Assembly: GCF_002946835.1 (NCBI RefSeq)
Contig: NZ_CP026652.1
Location: forward strand, 4,154,001 to 4,218,000
Source: Streptomyces dengpaensis
GTDB taxonomy: Bacteria; Actinomycetota; Actinomycetes; Streptomycetales; Streptomycetaceae
Length of the DNA stretch: 64,000 nt
Reading direction: 5' to 3'
Shown here: positions 7,515 through 16,378 of the stretch, in pieces
How the letters are laid out: each line of letters opens with the position of its first letter
Position numbering within the stretch: the first letter of the stretch is position 1
Translations under genes and position numbers: made by a program
The notes under the pieces: model-generated
The model's input: the letters and a program-made list of their open reading frames with translations, nothing else
The model's database searches: none
Told to the model about the DNA's origin: nothing

Positions 7515-8605
7515 CGTCCGTCGATCGGGGTGTCCCGTCCAAGTCCCCTGCCGCCGTCCGTCCCGCGGGGCACACCGTCCTGCGGGCCGGGCGCGGCAGC
7601 AGCTTCCTGGTGCACCGCAGGGCCCTTGTGGTGGCCGTCGTCCTGGCCGCCCTGCTCGCGGCCGCCGTCGTGACGTCCCTGTGCGTCGGCGAGTCGTTCG
7701 TGCCGCCGGCCGAGGTCGTCCGCGTGCTGTTCGGGCTGCCCAGTCCCGACGGGTTGGTGGTCGGCACGCTGCGGTTGCCGCGGTTGGTGACCGGGCTGCT
7801 GGTGGGGGTCGCCTTCGGGCTGTCCGGCGCGCTGATCCAGACCATGGCCCGCAACCCGCTCGCCAGTCCCGACGTCATCGGCGTGACGCACGGCGCGGGA
7901 GCGGCGACGGTCGCCGCGATGACCTTCGGTCTCAGCTCGTACGCCGTCCTGCCGTACGTGTCCGTCGTGGGCGGGCTGTTGGCCGCCCTGCTGGTCTACC
8001 TGCTCGCGTGGCGGGGCGGCCTGACCGCCTCCCGTTTCGTCCTCGTGGGCATCGGCATCTCGGTGGCGCTCGGCTCGCTGACCCGGCTGCTGGTGACCAA
8101 GGGCGACTACCTGATCGCCCAGCAGGCCAAGACCTGGCTCACCGGGTCGCTCAACGGCCGCGGCTACGACCAGGCGGCACCGCTCGCGACGGCCCTGCTG
8201 CTGCTCCTGCCGTTCCTGCTGTGGGCGGCCCGCGCGCAGCGGAGCGCGGCGTTCGACGAGGACACGGCCACCGCACTCGGTATCCGGCTCGGCCGGGTGC
8301 GGTTCGGGCTGAGCGTCCTCGGTGTCGTCCTCGCGTCCGTCGCGACCGGGGCCGCGGGTCCCGTCGACTTCGTGGCCCTGCTCGCCCCGCAGATCGCCCG
8401 TCGGCTCACCCGCACCCCGCACGTTCCGCTGGTGTGCTCCGCGCTGACGGGAGCACTGATCGTGGTCGTCGCGGATCTGCTGGCCCGCAGGCTCCTGTCC
8501 CCGCTGGAACTGCCGGTCGGCGTGTTCACCGCCCTGGTGGGCGCCCCGTATCTCATGTGGCTGATCGTCCGTACCCGCAGCAGCCGTTCCGGAGGAACCG
8601 CGTGA
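7511..8605 (+). CDS. Ferric-siderophore ABC permease, FecCD family (second)
   Basis: This 364-residue second FecCD-type permease begins at an ATG overlapping the previous stop. An N-terminal extension of about 40 hydrophilic residues precedes the first helix. The family motifs are [39 protein letters not shown] and [19 protein letters not shown]. Two non-identical permeases in tandem usually form a heterodimeric channel. GGAGGAACC at the end of the gene serves as ribosome-binding site for the ATPase gene, whose GTG overlaps this stop. Confidence 0.92.
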   Translation: MTSVDRGVPSKSPAAVRPAGHTVLRAGRGSSFLVHRRALVVAVVLAALLAAAVVTSLCVGESFVPPAEVVRVLFGLPSPDGLVVGTLRLPRLVTGLLVGVAFGLSGALIQTMARNPLASPDVIGVTHGAGAATVAAMTFGLSSYAVLPYVSVVGGLLAALLVYLLAWRGGLTASRFVLVGIGISVALGSLTRLLVTKGDYLIAQQAKTWLTGSLNGRGYDQAAPLATALLLLLPFLLWAARAQRSAAFDEDTATALGIRLGRVRFGLSVLGVVLASVATGAAGPVDFVALLAPQIARRLTRTPHVPLVCSALTGALIVVVADLLARRLLSPLELPVGVFTALVGAPYLMWLIVRTRSSRSGGTA

Positions 8606-9516
8606 CCGGCAACCGTCCCACCGCGCAGGACAACCCCCTCGCCGACCAGGACACCCCCCTCACCGCGCAGGGCAACCGTCCCACCACCCGGGACAACCGT
8701 CTCGCCGCACGAGGACTCACCCTCGCCTACGAGGACCGTACGGTCGTCGAGGACCTGGACCTGGAGATCCCGGACGGAAAGGTCACCGTCATCGTCGGCC
8801 CCAACGCCTGCGGCAAGTCCACCCTGTTGCGCGCCCTGGGCCGGCTGCTGAAGCCGCGTCGGGGCGCCGTGCTCCTCGACGGCGCCGAGCTGGCCCGCAT
8901 CCCCACCAGGCGGATCGCCCAGGTGATCGGGCTGCTGCCGCAGACCCCGGTGCCGCCGGAGGGAATCACGGTCGCCGACCTGGTCTCGCGCGGACGGCAG
9001 CCGCACCAGAAGTGGTGGCAGCAGTGGTCCGGGACCGACGAGAGGGCCGTTTCCGAGGCGATGGAGCGCACGGGGACCATCGACCTCGCCGACCGCCCGG
9101 TCGACGAACTGTCAGGGGGTCAGCGCCAGCGCGTGTGGATCGCGATGGCCCTGGCCCAGGACACCGACCTGCTGCTGCTCGACGAGCCGACGACGTACCT
9201 GGACATCGCCCATCAGGTCGAAGTGCTGGATCTCGTACGGCAGTTGAACCGTGAGCGCGGCCGGACCGTGGTGGCGGTGCTGCACGACCTGAACCAGGCG
9301 GCGCGCTACGCCGACCACCTGATCGCCATGCGGGCGGGGCGGATCGTGGCGCAGGGCCCGCCCGCCGACATCGTCACGGCCGGCCTCGTCCACGAGGTCT
9401 TCGGGCTCAACTCGGTCGTCGTGCCTGATCCGGTGACGGGTGATCCGCTGGTGGTTCCCGGCCCTCCGCGAGAGGTGGGGCCGGGCCCCGTGCCCGCGCA
9501 GAAGGCGGCCACGTGA
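8602..9516 (+). CDS. Ferric-siderophore ABC ATPase
   Basis: This 304-residue ATPase drives the importer. Walker A is GPNACGKST, the Q-loop region is [11 protein letters not shown], the signature is [14 protein letters not shown], Walker B is [12 protein letters not shown], and the switch histidine is in VLHDLNQAA. The first 30 residues are a degenerate repeat ([13 protein letters not shown], then [20 protein letters not shown]) not found in the core family, probably from DNA slippage. The GTG start overlaps the permease stop behind GGAGG. The gene is followed by 108 bases and a second iron box, so the binding-protein gene can be transcribed separately. Confidence 0.93.
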   Translation: MTGNRPTAQDNPLADQDTPLTAQGNRPTTRDNRLAARGLTLAYEDRTVVEDLDLEIPDGKVTVIVGPNACGKSTLLRALGRLLKPRRGAVLLDGAELARIPTRRIAQVIGLLPQTPVPPEGITVADLVSRGRQPHQKWWQQWSGTDERAVSEAMERTGTIDLADRPVDELSGGQRQRVWIAMALAQDTDLLLLDEPTTYLDIAHQVEVLDLVRQLNRERGRTVVAVLHDLNQAARYADHLIAMRAGRIVAQGPPADIVTAGLVHEVFGLNSVVVPDPVTGDPLVVPGPPREVGPGPVPAQKAAT

Positions 9517-9572
9517 ACCGTCACGTGATCGGTACCACACCGCCCGGGTGTGGCCCCTTCACAAGATTCTCA

Positions 9573-9591
9573 TAAGGTAAGCCTCACCTTA
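9573..9591 (+). promoter_or_regulatory. Iron box for the siderophore-binding lipoprotein
   Basis: TAAGGTAAGCCTCACCTTA is a near-perfect 19-base palindrome of the DmdR/IdeR type, 33 bases upstream of the lipoprotein start. It gives the binding-protein gene its own iron-controlled promoter besides read-through from the permease operon. Confidence 0.85.
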
Positions 9592-9624
9592 GTTTTTTCT
9601 TGCTCGTACGACGGGAGTCCTCCC

Positions 9625-10677
9625 ATGTCCCTCCGCCGCCGCGGCACCGCCGCCGCAGCCCTCGCCCTCGCCCTCGCCGCCACGCTCTCCTTGACGGCGT
9701 GCGGTTCCTCCGACGGCGGGGAAGGCACGGCCGCCGAGGCCTCCGCCGGTGCCGGTGACAAGAAGGCGGTCGCCCAGGGCGGGGAGGACTTCTCGGACGC
9801 GGCGAAGAAGACCGCCGCGATGGGCACCGACGCCAAGGCCGGCGAGTGGCCCCGCACCGTCACCCACGCCATGGGCAAGACGGAGATCAAGGCCCAGCCC
9901 AAGCGCGTGGTCGTCCTCGACGTCGGCGAGCTCGACAACGTCGTGTCCCTCGGCATCAAGCCGGTCGGCCTCGCCCCCACCGAGGGTTCCCCCGAGCTGC
10001 CGTCGTACCTGAAGAAGGACGCGGGCAGCCCGAAGAACGTCGGCACGATCAACAACCTCAACCTGGAGGCGATCGCCGCGCTGCAGCCCGACCTGATCCT
10101 CGGCAGCCAGCTGCGCGCCGCCGACAAGTACGACGAGCTGTCCCAGATCGCGCCGACCATTTTCTCCCTCCGCCCCGGCTTCACCTGGAAGGAGAACTAC
10201 CTCCTCAACGCGGCCGCCCTCGACAAGACGGCGCAGGCGAAGGAGAAGCTCGCGGCGTACGAGGACAAGGCCGAGGCGCTGGGCAAGAAGCTCGGCACCG
10301 ACAAGCCGACCGTCTCGATGGTCCGTTACCTGCCGGACGGTGTCATCCGCCTGTACGCCAACGCCTCGTTCATCGGCACGATCCTGAAGGACACCGGCAT
10401 CCCCCGGCCGAAGAACCAGGACATCGAGGACCTCGCCGCCGAGATCAGCGCCGAGAACATCGACCAGGCCGACGCCGACTACATCTTCACCGGCGTCTAC
10501 GGCGACCCGAAGGCCACCGACAAGTCCACCGCGCAGAACAACCCGCTGTGGAAGAACCTCGGCGCCGTCAAGGCCGGGCACGCCTACGACGTCCCCGACG
10601 AGACCTGGTACCTCGGCCTCGGCGTGACGTCCGCCGACGAGGTGCTCGCCGACCTGGAGAAGCACCTCACGAATTGA
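9625..10677 (+). CDS. Siderophore-binding lipoprotein of ABC importer
   Basis: This 350-residue substrate-binding protein starts at the ATG of MSLRRRGTAAAALAL. A signal peptide leads to the lipobox LTAC, and lipidation at that cysteine anchors the protein outside the membrane. The fold is of the FhuD/BtuF class: RVVVLDVGELDNVVSLGIKPVGL opens the first lobe and NLEAIAALQPDLILGSQL is the usual connecting motif. It delivers the ferri-siderophore to the FecCD channel. Its TGA (10675-10677) lies in the TTGAC at the edge of the TnpB element. The C terminus (VLADLEKHLTN) still looks natural, so little or nothing was lost. Confidence 0.92.
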   Translation: MSLRRRGTAAAALALALAATLSLTACGSSDGGEGTAAEASAGAGDKKAVAQGGEDFSDAAKKTAAMGTDAKAGEWPRTVTHAMGKTEIKAQPKRVVVLDVGELDNVVSLGIKPVGLAPTEGSPELPSYLKKDAGSPKNVGTINNLNLEAIAALQPDLILGSQLRAADKYDELSQIAPTIFSLRPGFTWKENYLLNAAALDKTAQAKEKLAAYEDKAEALGKKLGTDKPTVSMVRYLPDGVIRLYANASFIGTILKDTGIPRPKNQDIEDLAAEISAENIDQADADYIFTGVYGDPKATDKSTAQNNPLWKNLGAVKAGHAYDVPDETWYLGLGVTSADEVLADLEKHLTN

Positions 10678-10733
10678 CTTGCTCCTCGGGCTGAAGCCCG
10701 AGGATTCTGGCCTTCTCGTCCGTTGCTGTGCCG
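10675..10733 (-). ncRNA. Predicted 3' end of TnpB guide RNA (omega/reRNA)
   Basis: In characterised IS605 elements the guide RNA is processed from the 3' end of tnpB through the right end, and the next bases outside the element are the guide. The hairpin at 10684-10703 and the following GTCAA fit that layout. The guide would read from 10674 downwards, into the 3' end of the siderophore-binding protein gene. The call rests on family knowledge and has no experimental support here; the 5' limit inside tnpB is unknown. Confidence 0.4.
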
Positions 10734-11957
10734 CTACGCGGCACAGGGTTCGGGCGGGAATCCGTGGCTTCCTGTTTCTTCGCGCTGTGCCGGGACGAGT
10801 CCTGGTCTTACCGGCGCTCCGCAGGCTGTCACCGCCCGTCCGGCGGCCGTTTTGACGTTCTTCGCGGCATTGTGGTCCCGGTCGTGGACGGTGCCGCAGG
10901 CGGTGCAGGTCCATTCCCGGACGTTCAGGGGCTTGGGGCCGTCTTTGATACCGCAGGCCGAGCAGGTCTGGGAGGTCGGCTCGAACCGGCCGATCTTGAC
11001 CAGGGTCCGCCCGTACCGGGCCGCCTTGTACTCCAGCATGTTCACGAACGCCGACCATCCGGCGTCATGGACACTCCTGGCCAGCCTGGTGCGCGCGAGT
11101 CCTTGGACCGCCAGGTCCTCCACGCCGATCGCTTGGTTGTCGCGGATCAGCTGAGTGGAGAGCTGGTGGTGAAAATCGCGGCGGGCATCGGCCACCTTCG
11201 CGTGGGCGCGGGCGACCTTCAGACGGGCCTTGGCCCGGTTCTTCGATCCCTTCTGCTTGCGGGACAGCTCCCGCTGGGCCTTCTTCAGTTTCTTCTCCGC
11301 CCGGCGCAGAAACCGAGGAGAGCCGATCTTCGTCCCGTCGGAGAGGACGGCGAAGTGGGTCAGGCCCAGGTCGATGCCGACCGTCTGGTCGGTGCCGGGC
11401 ATCCGGGCGGCGTCCGCGCCCGGGTCGGTGTCAACGACGAACGAGGCGAAGTACCGTCCGGCCGCGTCCTTGACCACGGTGACCGAGGAGGGCCGCGCGG
11501 GCAAGGTCCTCGACCACTTCACCTTCACCGCGCCGATCTTCGGGAGGTTCAGCCTCCCGGAACCAGTGATCGACCAGCGGGCATTGGCCGTGAACCGGAT
11601 CGACTGACGGCTGTCCTTGCGGGACTTGAAGCGGGGCGCACCGGTCTTCGCGCCCTTACGCTCGCCCTTGAGGGAGGCGAAGAAGTTCTTGTAGGCGGCC
11701 TCCGCGTCGCGCAGGGACTGCTGGAGGACGACCGCGGAGACCTCGCCCAGCCAGGACCGCTCGGGTGTCTGCTTGGCCTGGGTGATCAGCTTCTGGGACA
11801 GCACACCCGCCGTCGGGAAGGGTTCGCCCGCCCCGCGGGCGTCCTCGCGGGCGCGCACGGCATCGTTGTACACGACGCGGGCGCACCCGAACGCCCTGGC
11901 CAGCGCGAGGCGTTGGCCAGGTTCCGGGTACAGCCTGAAGGCGTACCGAAGCTGCAT
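10734..11957 (-). CDS. tnpB: TnpB RNA-guided nuclease (IS605 OrfB)
   Basis: This 407-residue TnpB starts at the ATG of MQLRYAFRLYP, the family's usual N terminus. The RuvC-like site is complete: D196 in TVGIDLGLTHFAV, E280 in GVEDLAVQGL and D361 in DRDHNAAKN. The zinc ribbon between the last two has C332/C335 (TCSACG) and C351/C354 (TCTACG). TnpB nucleases cut DNA at guide-matched sites next to a transposon-associated motif and help keep the element after excision. Nothing in the frame is broken, so the nuclease may be active. Confidence 0.93.
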   Translation of the reverse strand: MQLRYAFRLYPEPGQRLALARAFGCARVVYNDAVRAREDARGAGEPFPTAGVLSQKLITQAKQTPERSWLGEVSAVVLQQSLRDAEAAYKNFFASLKGERKGAKTGAPRFKSRKDSRQSIRFTANARWSITGSGRLNLPKIGAVKVKWSRTLPARPSSVTVVKDAAGRYFASFVVDTDPGADAARMPGTDQTVGIDLGLTHFAVLSDGTKIGSPRFLRRAEKKLKKAQRELSRKQKGSKNRAKARLKVARAHAKVADARRDFHHQLSTQLIRDNQAIGVEDLAVQGLARTRLARSVHDAGWSAFVNMLEYKAARYGRTLVKIGRFEPTSQTCSACGIKDGPKPLNVREWTCTACGTVHDRDHNAAKNVKTAAGRAVTACGAPVRPGLVPAQREETGSHGFPPEPCAA

Positions 11958-12087
11958 GCGGTGATCGTACGAACGAGCGCCGCCCGCTACCAGAGGGAAC
12001 GTATGAACGGTCGGTACTCCCTTGAAACCAGGCAGGACAGAGCGGGCCGAACGGGGGAGGCGTTGCCCGGCCTCTCCGGATCGGACC

Positions 12088-12164
12088 CCGTGACGCTCCG
12101 CGCCGGCCGTGGTGGCGCCTGCGCTCTCATGCTCCGCAGGACAGCATCCGTGACGCTCCGCGCC
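12088..12164. repeat. 17-base direct repeat in the tnpB leader
   Basis: CCGTGACGCTCCGCGCC occurs exactly at 12088-12104 and 12148-12164, 60 bases apart, in the stretch between the tnpB start and the left-end hairpin. It may be a regulatory or duplicated end segment; no role is known. Confidence 0.6.
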
Positions 12165-12301
12165 ACAGTCACAGATTCGCTTCACCACCGGCCTGAAGGC
12201 CGATGCACTGCGAATGAATCCCGGTAGCCCCCGAGCGGCCCAGGGCGGTCCAGGGTGGTCCGGGGCGGTCCGGCCGGAGGGGCGGCACCCATCAGCCGTC
12301 C

Positions 12302-12669
12302 CGCCGCCGGAAATGCCCCGGCAGCGCGCCCGACGCCCCGCTGAACCTGCTGTTGATCCTGCGCGCCTTCGACGAACCGTCCGGCCCGCCGGCCCCGCCG
12401 GCGCACGGCTCCGGACAGACCAGCGACAAACGCACGCATCCTCGCCCTGGCCGCGGCCGGCTGCACGAGCACCCGTATCGCCACAGCGGTGAGCCTGACC
12501 GCGGACGGGGTCAACTACCACCTCGCGCCTGTCCCGGCGTTGGGGAGTCACGAACAGAACGGCTCTGGTGGCACGCGTCTACGTGAAAGGGGTCCTCTCA
12601 CCACAGGCGTGGCCACCCGCGCCCGCCGCGGCCGAGCCCGTCCAGGGACCGGAGGATCCGCCCCGGTGA
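12302..12669 (+). pseudogene. Broken helix-turn-helix (LuxR-like) regulator
   Basis: Three consecutive frames give one regulator. Residues LNLLLILRAFDEPSGP lie in one frame (from 12341). ILALAAAGCTSTRIATAV and LTADGVNYHL, a helix-turn-helix, lie in the next (from 12435). TNRTALVARVYVKGVLSP continues to a TGA at 12667 in the third. The frame changes are near 12430 and at GCGCCTG around 12527, where relatives would have two further bases. The gene points into the ferredoxin/P450 operon and was probably its regulator. At least two frameshifts make it non-functional unless sequencing errors are involved. Confidence 0.7.
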
Positions 12670-12805
12670 CCGGGCGGCACTCGCGTTGCAGGCCCCCCGG
12701 AGAGGGTTGATCCTGAGGGGAGGCATGCCAACCGATCGTGTGGACCGAACGCAGAAGGCTTCGGGGCCCGCGGCTACCGCGGCCCGGGCAGGGAGCGGGT
12801 TCCAG

Positions 12806-13033
12806 ATGAGGCTTGTCGTCGATCTCAACCGGTGTCAGGGATTCGCGCAGTGCGCGTTTCTCGCTCCGGACGTGTTCGCCCTGCATGGCGAGGAGGCACT
12901 GCTCTTCGCCTCTCGTTTCGATGAGGCACTGCGCGACGAGGTGGAACAGGCCGCGGCGGCCTGCCCGGTCCAGGCCATCCTCGTCGACTACTCCGACGAA
13001 CCGACGAAGGGGGCGGAGCCCCGTGTCGGCTGA
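12806..13033 (+). CDS. [3Fe-4S] ferredoxin
   Basis: This 75-residue small ferredoxin has C10 and C16 in RCQGFAQC and C53 in ACPVQAI, the three-cysteine pattern of actinobacterial [3Fe-4S] ferredoxins that feed P450s. The ATG of MRLVVDLN follows GGGAG and fits the family length. A longer frame begins upstream but adds a non-conserved leader. Its stop overlaps the reductase start by 11 bases. It should carry electrons from the neighbouring FAD reductase to the P450 at 14460. Confidence 0.9.
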   Translation: MRLVVDLNRCQGFAQCAFLAPDVFALHGEEALLFASRFDEALRDEVEQAAAACPVQAILVDYSDEPTKGAEPRVG

Positions 13034-14420
13034 AGCCGACGTCGATGTCCTCCGGCGGGAGGGCCGCATCGTCGTCGTCGGTGCCTCGCTGGCCGGTCTG
13101 CGCGCGGCGGAAACCCTGCGCGCCAAGGGTTTCACCGGCTCGCTGACCATGATCGGCGATGAACCGTACGAGCCGTACGACCGGCCGCCGTTGTCCAAGC
13201 AGGTGCTGCTGGGACGGGAGGAGGCCGGGGACACCGCGCTGCCGCGCAGGCGCGACATCGACGCCGAATGGATCCTGGGCGTGGCCGCCGAGGGCCTGGA
13301 CCGGGACACCAAGCGGGTACGCCTGGCGAACGGCGACACCGTTCCGTACGACCGCCTGCTGATCACCACCGGGACCAGAGCGCGGCGCTGGTTCGTCCCT
13401 GAACAGGCCGCGCTGGACGGGGTGTTCGTGCTGCGCACCCGCGACGATGCCGCACGCCTGTACCGGAAACTGGCCGCCGGCCCCTCCCGGGTGCTGGTGA
13501 TCGGCGCCGGTTTCGCGGGCTCGGAGGTCGCCTCTGCGTGCCGGGAGCGGGGCCTGGAGGTCACGGTCGCCGAGCTCGGCCCGGCGCCGCTGGTGGGCGC
13601 GCTCGGCGGGGTGATCGGCGCGGTGGCGGCCCGGCTGCAGCGCAGTCACGGTGTCGACCTGCGCTGCGGCGTCAGCGTCACCGCACTGGAGGGCGACCGG
13701 GCCGGCCGGCTCAGGCGCGCCCACCTGTCCGACGGTTCGGCGATCGACGTCGGGGTGGCGGTGACCGCGCTCGGCGCCATCCGGAACACCGAATGGCTCG
13801 ACGGCTCCGGGCTGGCCGCCGGTCCCCGCTGGGGGATCGCCTGCGACGCCGGATGCCGGGCGTTCGACGCCAACGGCATCGTCACCGACGACATCTACGC
13901 CGCCGGCGACGTCGCACGCAGCCCCCATCCGCTGTTCGACTACGAGTTCCTGGCGCTGGAGCACTGGGGCAACGCGGTCGAACAGGCCGAGATCGCCGCC
14001 CACAACATGATCTGTGCGGGTCCCGACCGCCGTCCGCATCTGTGGCTGCCGATGTTCTGGTCCGCCCAGTTCGGCGTCAACATCAAGTCCGTGGGCGTCC
14101 CGACGCTGGGCGACCAACTGGTCATCGCCCAGGGGACGCTCGCCGAGGAGCGGTTCGTCGCGGTGTACGGGTACCACGGCCGTGTCATCGCCGCGGCGTC
14201 CTTCGACGGAGCCAAGTGGCTGGGGTTCTACCAGGAGCAGATCGAGAACGCCGCGCCGTTCCCGCCGGAGTACCGCGTGGTCGACGGCCGGACCGAAAAG
14301 CCGCAGCCGGTCGATCCCGAGTTCCCCGACCCCCATCTGCCCACCCATGGGGCCACCGTAAGGCTGACGGGCCACTCACCGAGCGAGCAGCGTGTCGAGT
14401 TCGTCCCGCGGCGCGCCTGA
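13023..14420 (+). CDS. FAD-dependent NAD(P)H-ferredoxin reductase
   Basis: This 465-residue pyridine nucleotide-disulfide oxidoreductase of the putidaredoxin-reductase group has an FAD motif VVVGASLAGLRAAE near residue 18 and EPYDRPPLSK near 44, as in AlkT/CamA-type reductases. The NAD(P) motif is VLVIGAGFAGSEVASA near 158, and the second FAD contact is DDIYAAGDVA. The C-terminal part (FWSAQFGVNIKSVG) matches the reductase C domain. The GTG start overlaps the ferredoxin stop. It oxidises NAD(P)H and reduces the adjacent ferredoxin. Confidence 0.92.
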   Translation: MSAEADVDVLRREGRIVVVGASLAGLRAAETLRAKGFTGSLTMIGDEPYEPYDRPPLSKQVLLGREEAGDTALPRRRDIDAEWILGVAAEGLDRDTKRVRLANGDTVPYDRLLITTGTRARRWFVPEQAALDGVFVLRTRDDAARLYRKLAAGPSRVLVIGAGFAGSEVASACRERGLEVTVAELGPAPLVGALGGVIGAVAARLQRSHGVDLRCGVSVTALEGDRAGRLRRAHLSDGSAIDVGVAVTALGAIRNTEWLDGSGLAAGPRWGIACDAGCRAFDANGIVTDDIYAAGDVARSPHPLFDYEFLALEHWGNAVEQAEIAAHNMICAGPDRRPHLWLPMFWSAQFGVNIKSVGVPTLGDQLVIAQGTLAEERFVAVYGYHGRVIAAASFDGAKWLGFYQEQIENAAPFPPEYRVVDGRTEKPQPVDPEFPDPHLPTHGATVRLTGHSPSEQRVEFVPRRA

Positions 14421-14459
14421 CCACCGACCCTGGACCACCGGGAGCCCTCAGGAGACACC

Positions 14460-15677
14460 ATGACGCTCGGCACCCTGTCCGCGCAGATCAGCGACTACGC
14501 CAACCGCGCCAATCCGTACCCGCTCTACGCGGAACTGCGCAAGCATCCGGTCACGCGGGAGGACGACGGCAGCTACCTGGTCAGCACCTACTACGAGGTG
14601 CGGAACCTGGCCAACGACCCGCGGCTCAGCAACGACACGCGCAACCGCGCGCCCGAAGCCCGCCGCCCGGATCCCGGGGAAGAGGCGGGCCTGCCGCCGA
14701 GCTTCATCTTCACCGACCCGCCTGTGCACGACCGGCTGCGCGGTGCGGCGAACCGGCCGTTCGGCCCCCCGCACAGCCCCAGGTTCCTCTACGGCCTGCG
14801 CGGAGACCTGGCCAGGGTCGTCACGGACCTGCTCGACGCGTTCGAGGGCAAGGACGAGGTCGACATCGTCGACGACTTCGCCTACCCCCTTCCCGTCACG
14901 GCCATCTGCAAGGTCCTCGGCGTCCCGCGCGAGGACGAACCGCGCTTCCACGGCTGGGCCGACGCCCTGGCGGCCGGCATCGATCCCCAGCCCGGCTACA
15001 GCGAGGAACAAGTGGCCACGGCTCGCCAGGGGCTGAACGTCTACCTGTCCGACCTGATCGAGGCCTCACGCCGCCGCCCACGCCCCGGGATCCTCAGCGC
15101 CCTCGCCCCGGAAACCGGCCCCGGCGGGGGCATGACACCGGCGGATCTGGTGGCCACCGCGGCCCTGCTCCTGATCGCCGGTCACGAGACCACCGTCAAC
15201 CTGATCGCCAACACGACCCTCACCCTGCTGCGCCACCCCGACATCCTCCGGCGGTTCCAGAACGAACCGGACCTGGCCGTCCCCCTCATCGAGGAAGTCC
15301 TGCGGTACGAGCCCCCGGTCCAGTTCGTCCCGTGGACGACCGCCCTGGACGACATCGACGTCGCCGGCACCACCATCCCCAAGGGCGCGCCGGTCTGGCT
15401 CATGCTGGCCGCGGCCAACCGCGACCCCCAGCGCTTCGAGGACCCCGACCGGTTCGATCCCGACCGCAAGGACAACCAGCACCTCGGCTTCTACACCGGC
15501 ATCCACTACTGCTTCGGCGCCCCGCTCGCCCGGATGGAGGCGCTGATCGCCTTGCCTCAGCTGTTCCGCCGGATCAAGAACCCACGGCTGCTGGAAGACC
15601 CACCGCCGTACCGCACCAATGCCGTGCTGCGCGGCCCCCGCCATCTGCCTGTGGCCATCGAGGGCCTCGCACCCTGA
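14460..15677 (+). CDS. Cytochrome P450
   Basis: This 405-residue soluble bacterial P450 has the I-helix oxygen-activating motif AGHETT (240-245), the K-helix ExxR (E279-VLR282) and the heme thiolate C351 in HYCFGAPLAR. The loop before the cysteine reads FYTGIHYC, in place of the more common FGxGxHxC. The start is an ATG behind AGGAGACACC, 39 bases after the reductase. With the two upstream genes it forms a self-contained class I monooxygenase system. The substrate cannot be inferred; no biosynthetic enzymes adjoin it. Confidence 0.94.
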   Translation: MTLGTLSAQISDYANRANPYPLYAELRKHPVTREDDGSYLVSTYYEVRNLANDPRLSNDTRNRAPEARRPDPGEEAGLPPSFIFTDPPVHDRLRGAANRPFGPPHSPRFLYGLRGDLARVVTDLLDAFEGKDEVDIVDDFAYPLPVTAICKVLGVPREDEPRFHGWADALAAGIDPQPGYSEEQVATARQGLNVYLSDLIEASRRRPRPGILSALAPETGPGGGMTPADLVATAALLLIAGHETTVNLIANTTLTLLRHPDILRRFQNEPDLAVPLIEEVLRYEPPVQFVPWTTALDDIDVAGTTIPKGAPVWLMLAAANRDPQRFEDPDRFDPDRKDNQHLGFYTGIHYCFGAPLARMEALIALPQLFRRIKNPRLLEDPPPYRTNAVLRGPRHLPVAIEGLAP

Positions 15678-15826
15678 GCGCCGCGGGGACCGAAGGGTCC
15701 GGTCGTCGCGGGCGCCCTGTCCCTCGAGCGGATTGCCGCTTTCCGGCAGCGTTGACTACCCTCCCCGTGCCGGATGCTGTCAAGAACACGTCAACGGCAC
15801 GGCAAGGAAGCGAACAAGGGGGCGGA

Positions 15827-16126
15827 GTGGCCGAGACAGAGGCGGCGCGGCCGTATCTGGCCGGGTACGTCGAGATCCTGGCCGAAGTCTCCGCAACCGG
15901 GCGGCGCCTGACGCGCGGTGAACTCGACGCCCGCGGCGCCCTCGGGGAGCGGGCCGCGGACGACGGACACACCGTGCGCGGTCTCGTACGACAGCATCTG
16001 GACGCCACCCGGGCCGCCTGGACCGCGACGCCGGGTTCGGCGGACAGCGTGCTGGCCGCGGTGGCGCAGGCCGTGGACGCCTTCGCCGAGGGGTACGAGC
16101 GGGCGCAGCACCTGGCCGTACGTCAG
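15827..16126 (+). pseudogene. 5' remnant of a PucR/RsbR-like regulator
   Basis: A GTG behind GGGGGCGGA opens a frame reading VAETEAARPYLAGYVEILAE and continuing to YERAQHLAVRQ. This is the helical N-terminal region common in Streptomyces PucR-type regulators and SpoIIE/RsbR-type proteins. After about residue 100 the homology stops abruptly and the frame runs antisense through the N-terminal part of an opposite-strand gene. The rest of the regulator, including its output domain, is missing. It is a truncated, probably non-functional gene. Confidence 0.65.
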
Positions 16127-16378
16127 CCAGGCCGCCCCCACGCCGGCGAGCGCGCCGGCGCCCGTGGCGGCCTGGGGACCGACACCCGTGGTCCCCAGGA
16201 CGATGGCGCCGCCGAAGCCGGTCATCGCCAGGAATCCGGCGACGACCGGCAGCGACAGCCACCCGTCGAGGGCGCCGCCGAGCGCACCGTCCAGTGCGCT
16301 GTCCAGCACCCCGTCGAAGACCAGCGACAGGGTGAGCAGTACGACCCCCGTGATGCCGAGTCCGAGAAACAAGGCCAT
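16127..16378 (-). pseudogene. 5' remnant of an integral membrane protein
   Basis: From the ATG at 16378 the minus strand reads MALFLGLGITGVVLLTLSLV, a second membrane stretch VVAGFLAMTGFGGAIVLGTT and then AGALAGVGAAWLTYG. Thereafter it continues antisense through the regulator remnant. The preserved part resembles the N-terminal membrane domain of NfeD-like or OB-fold membrane proteins. The soluble C-terminal domain is gone. Together with the plus-strand remnant this marks a deletion that joined two convergent genes. Confidence 0.6.

Larger units (their letters stand above)
10675..12215 (-). mobile_element. IS200/IS605-type element carrying only tnpB
   Basis: The right end has the hairpin CCTCGGG/CCCGAGG (10684-10703), which reads on the minus strand as the usual right-end stem followed by AGCAAGTCAA. 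The left end has the hairpin CGGCC/GGCCG (12189-12202), followed on the plus strand by ATGCACTGCGAATGAA. Between them is one gene, tnpB. No tnpA is present, so mobility would need a transposase in trans. The outer limits are estimated to within a few bases. Confidence 0.75.
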
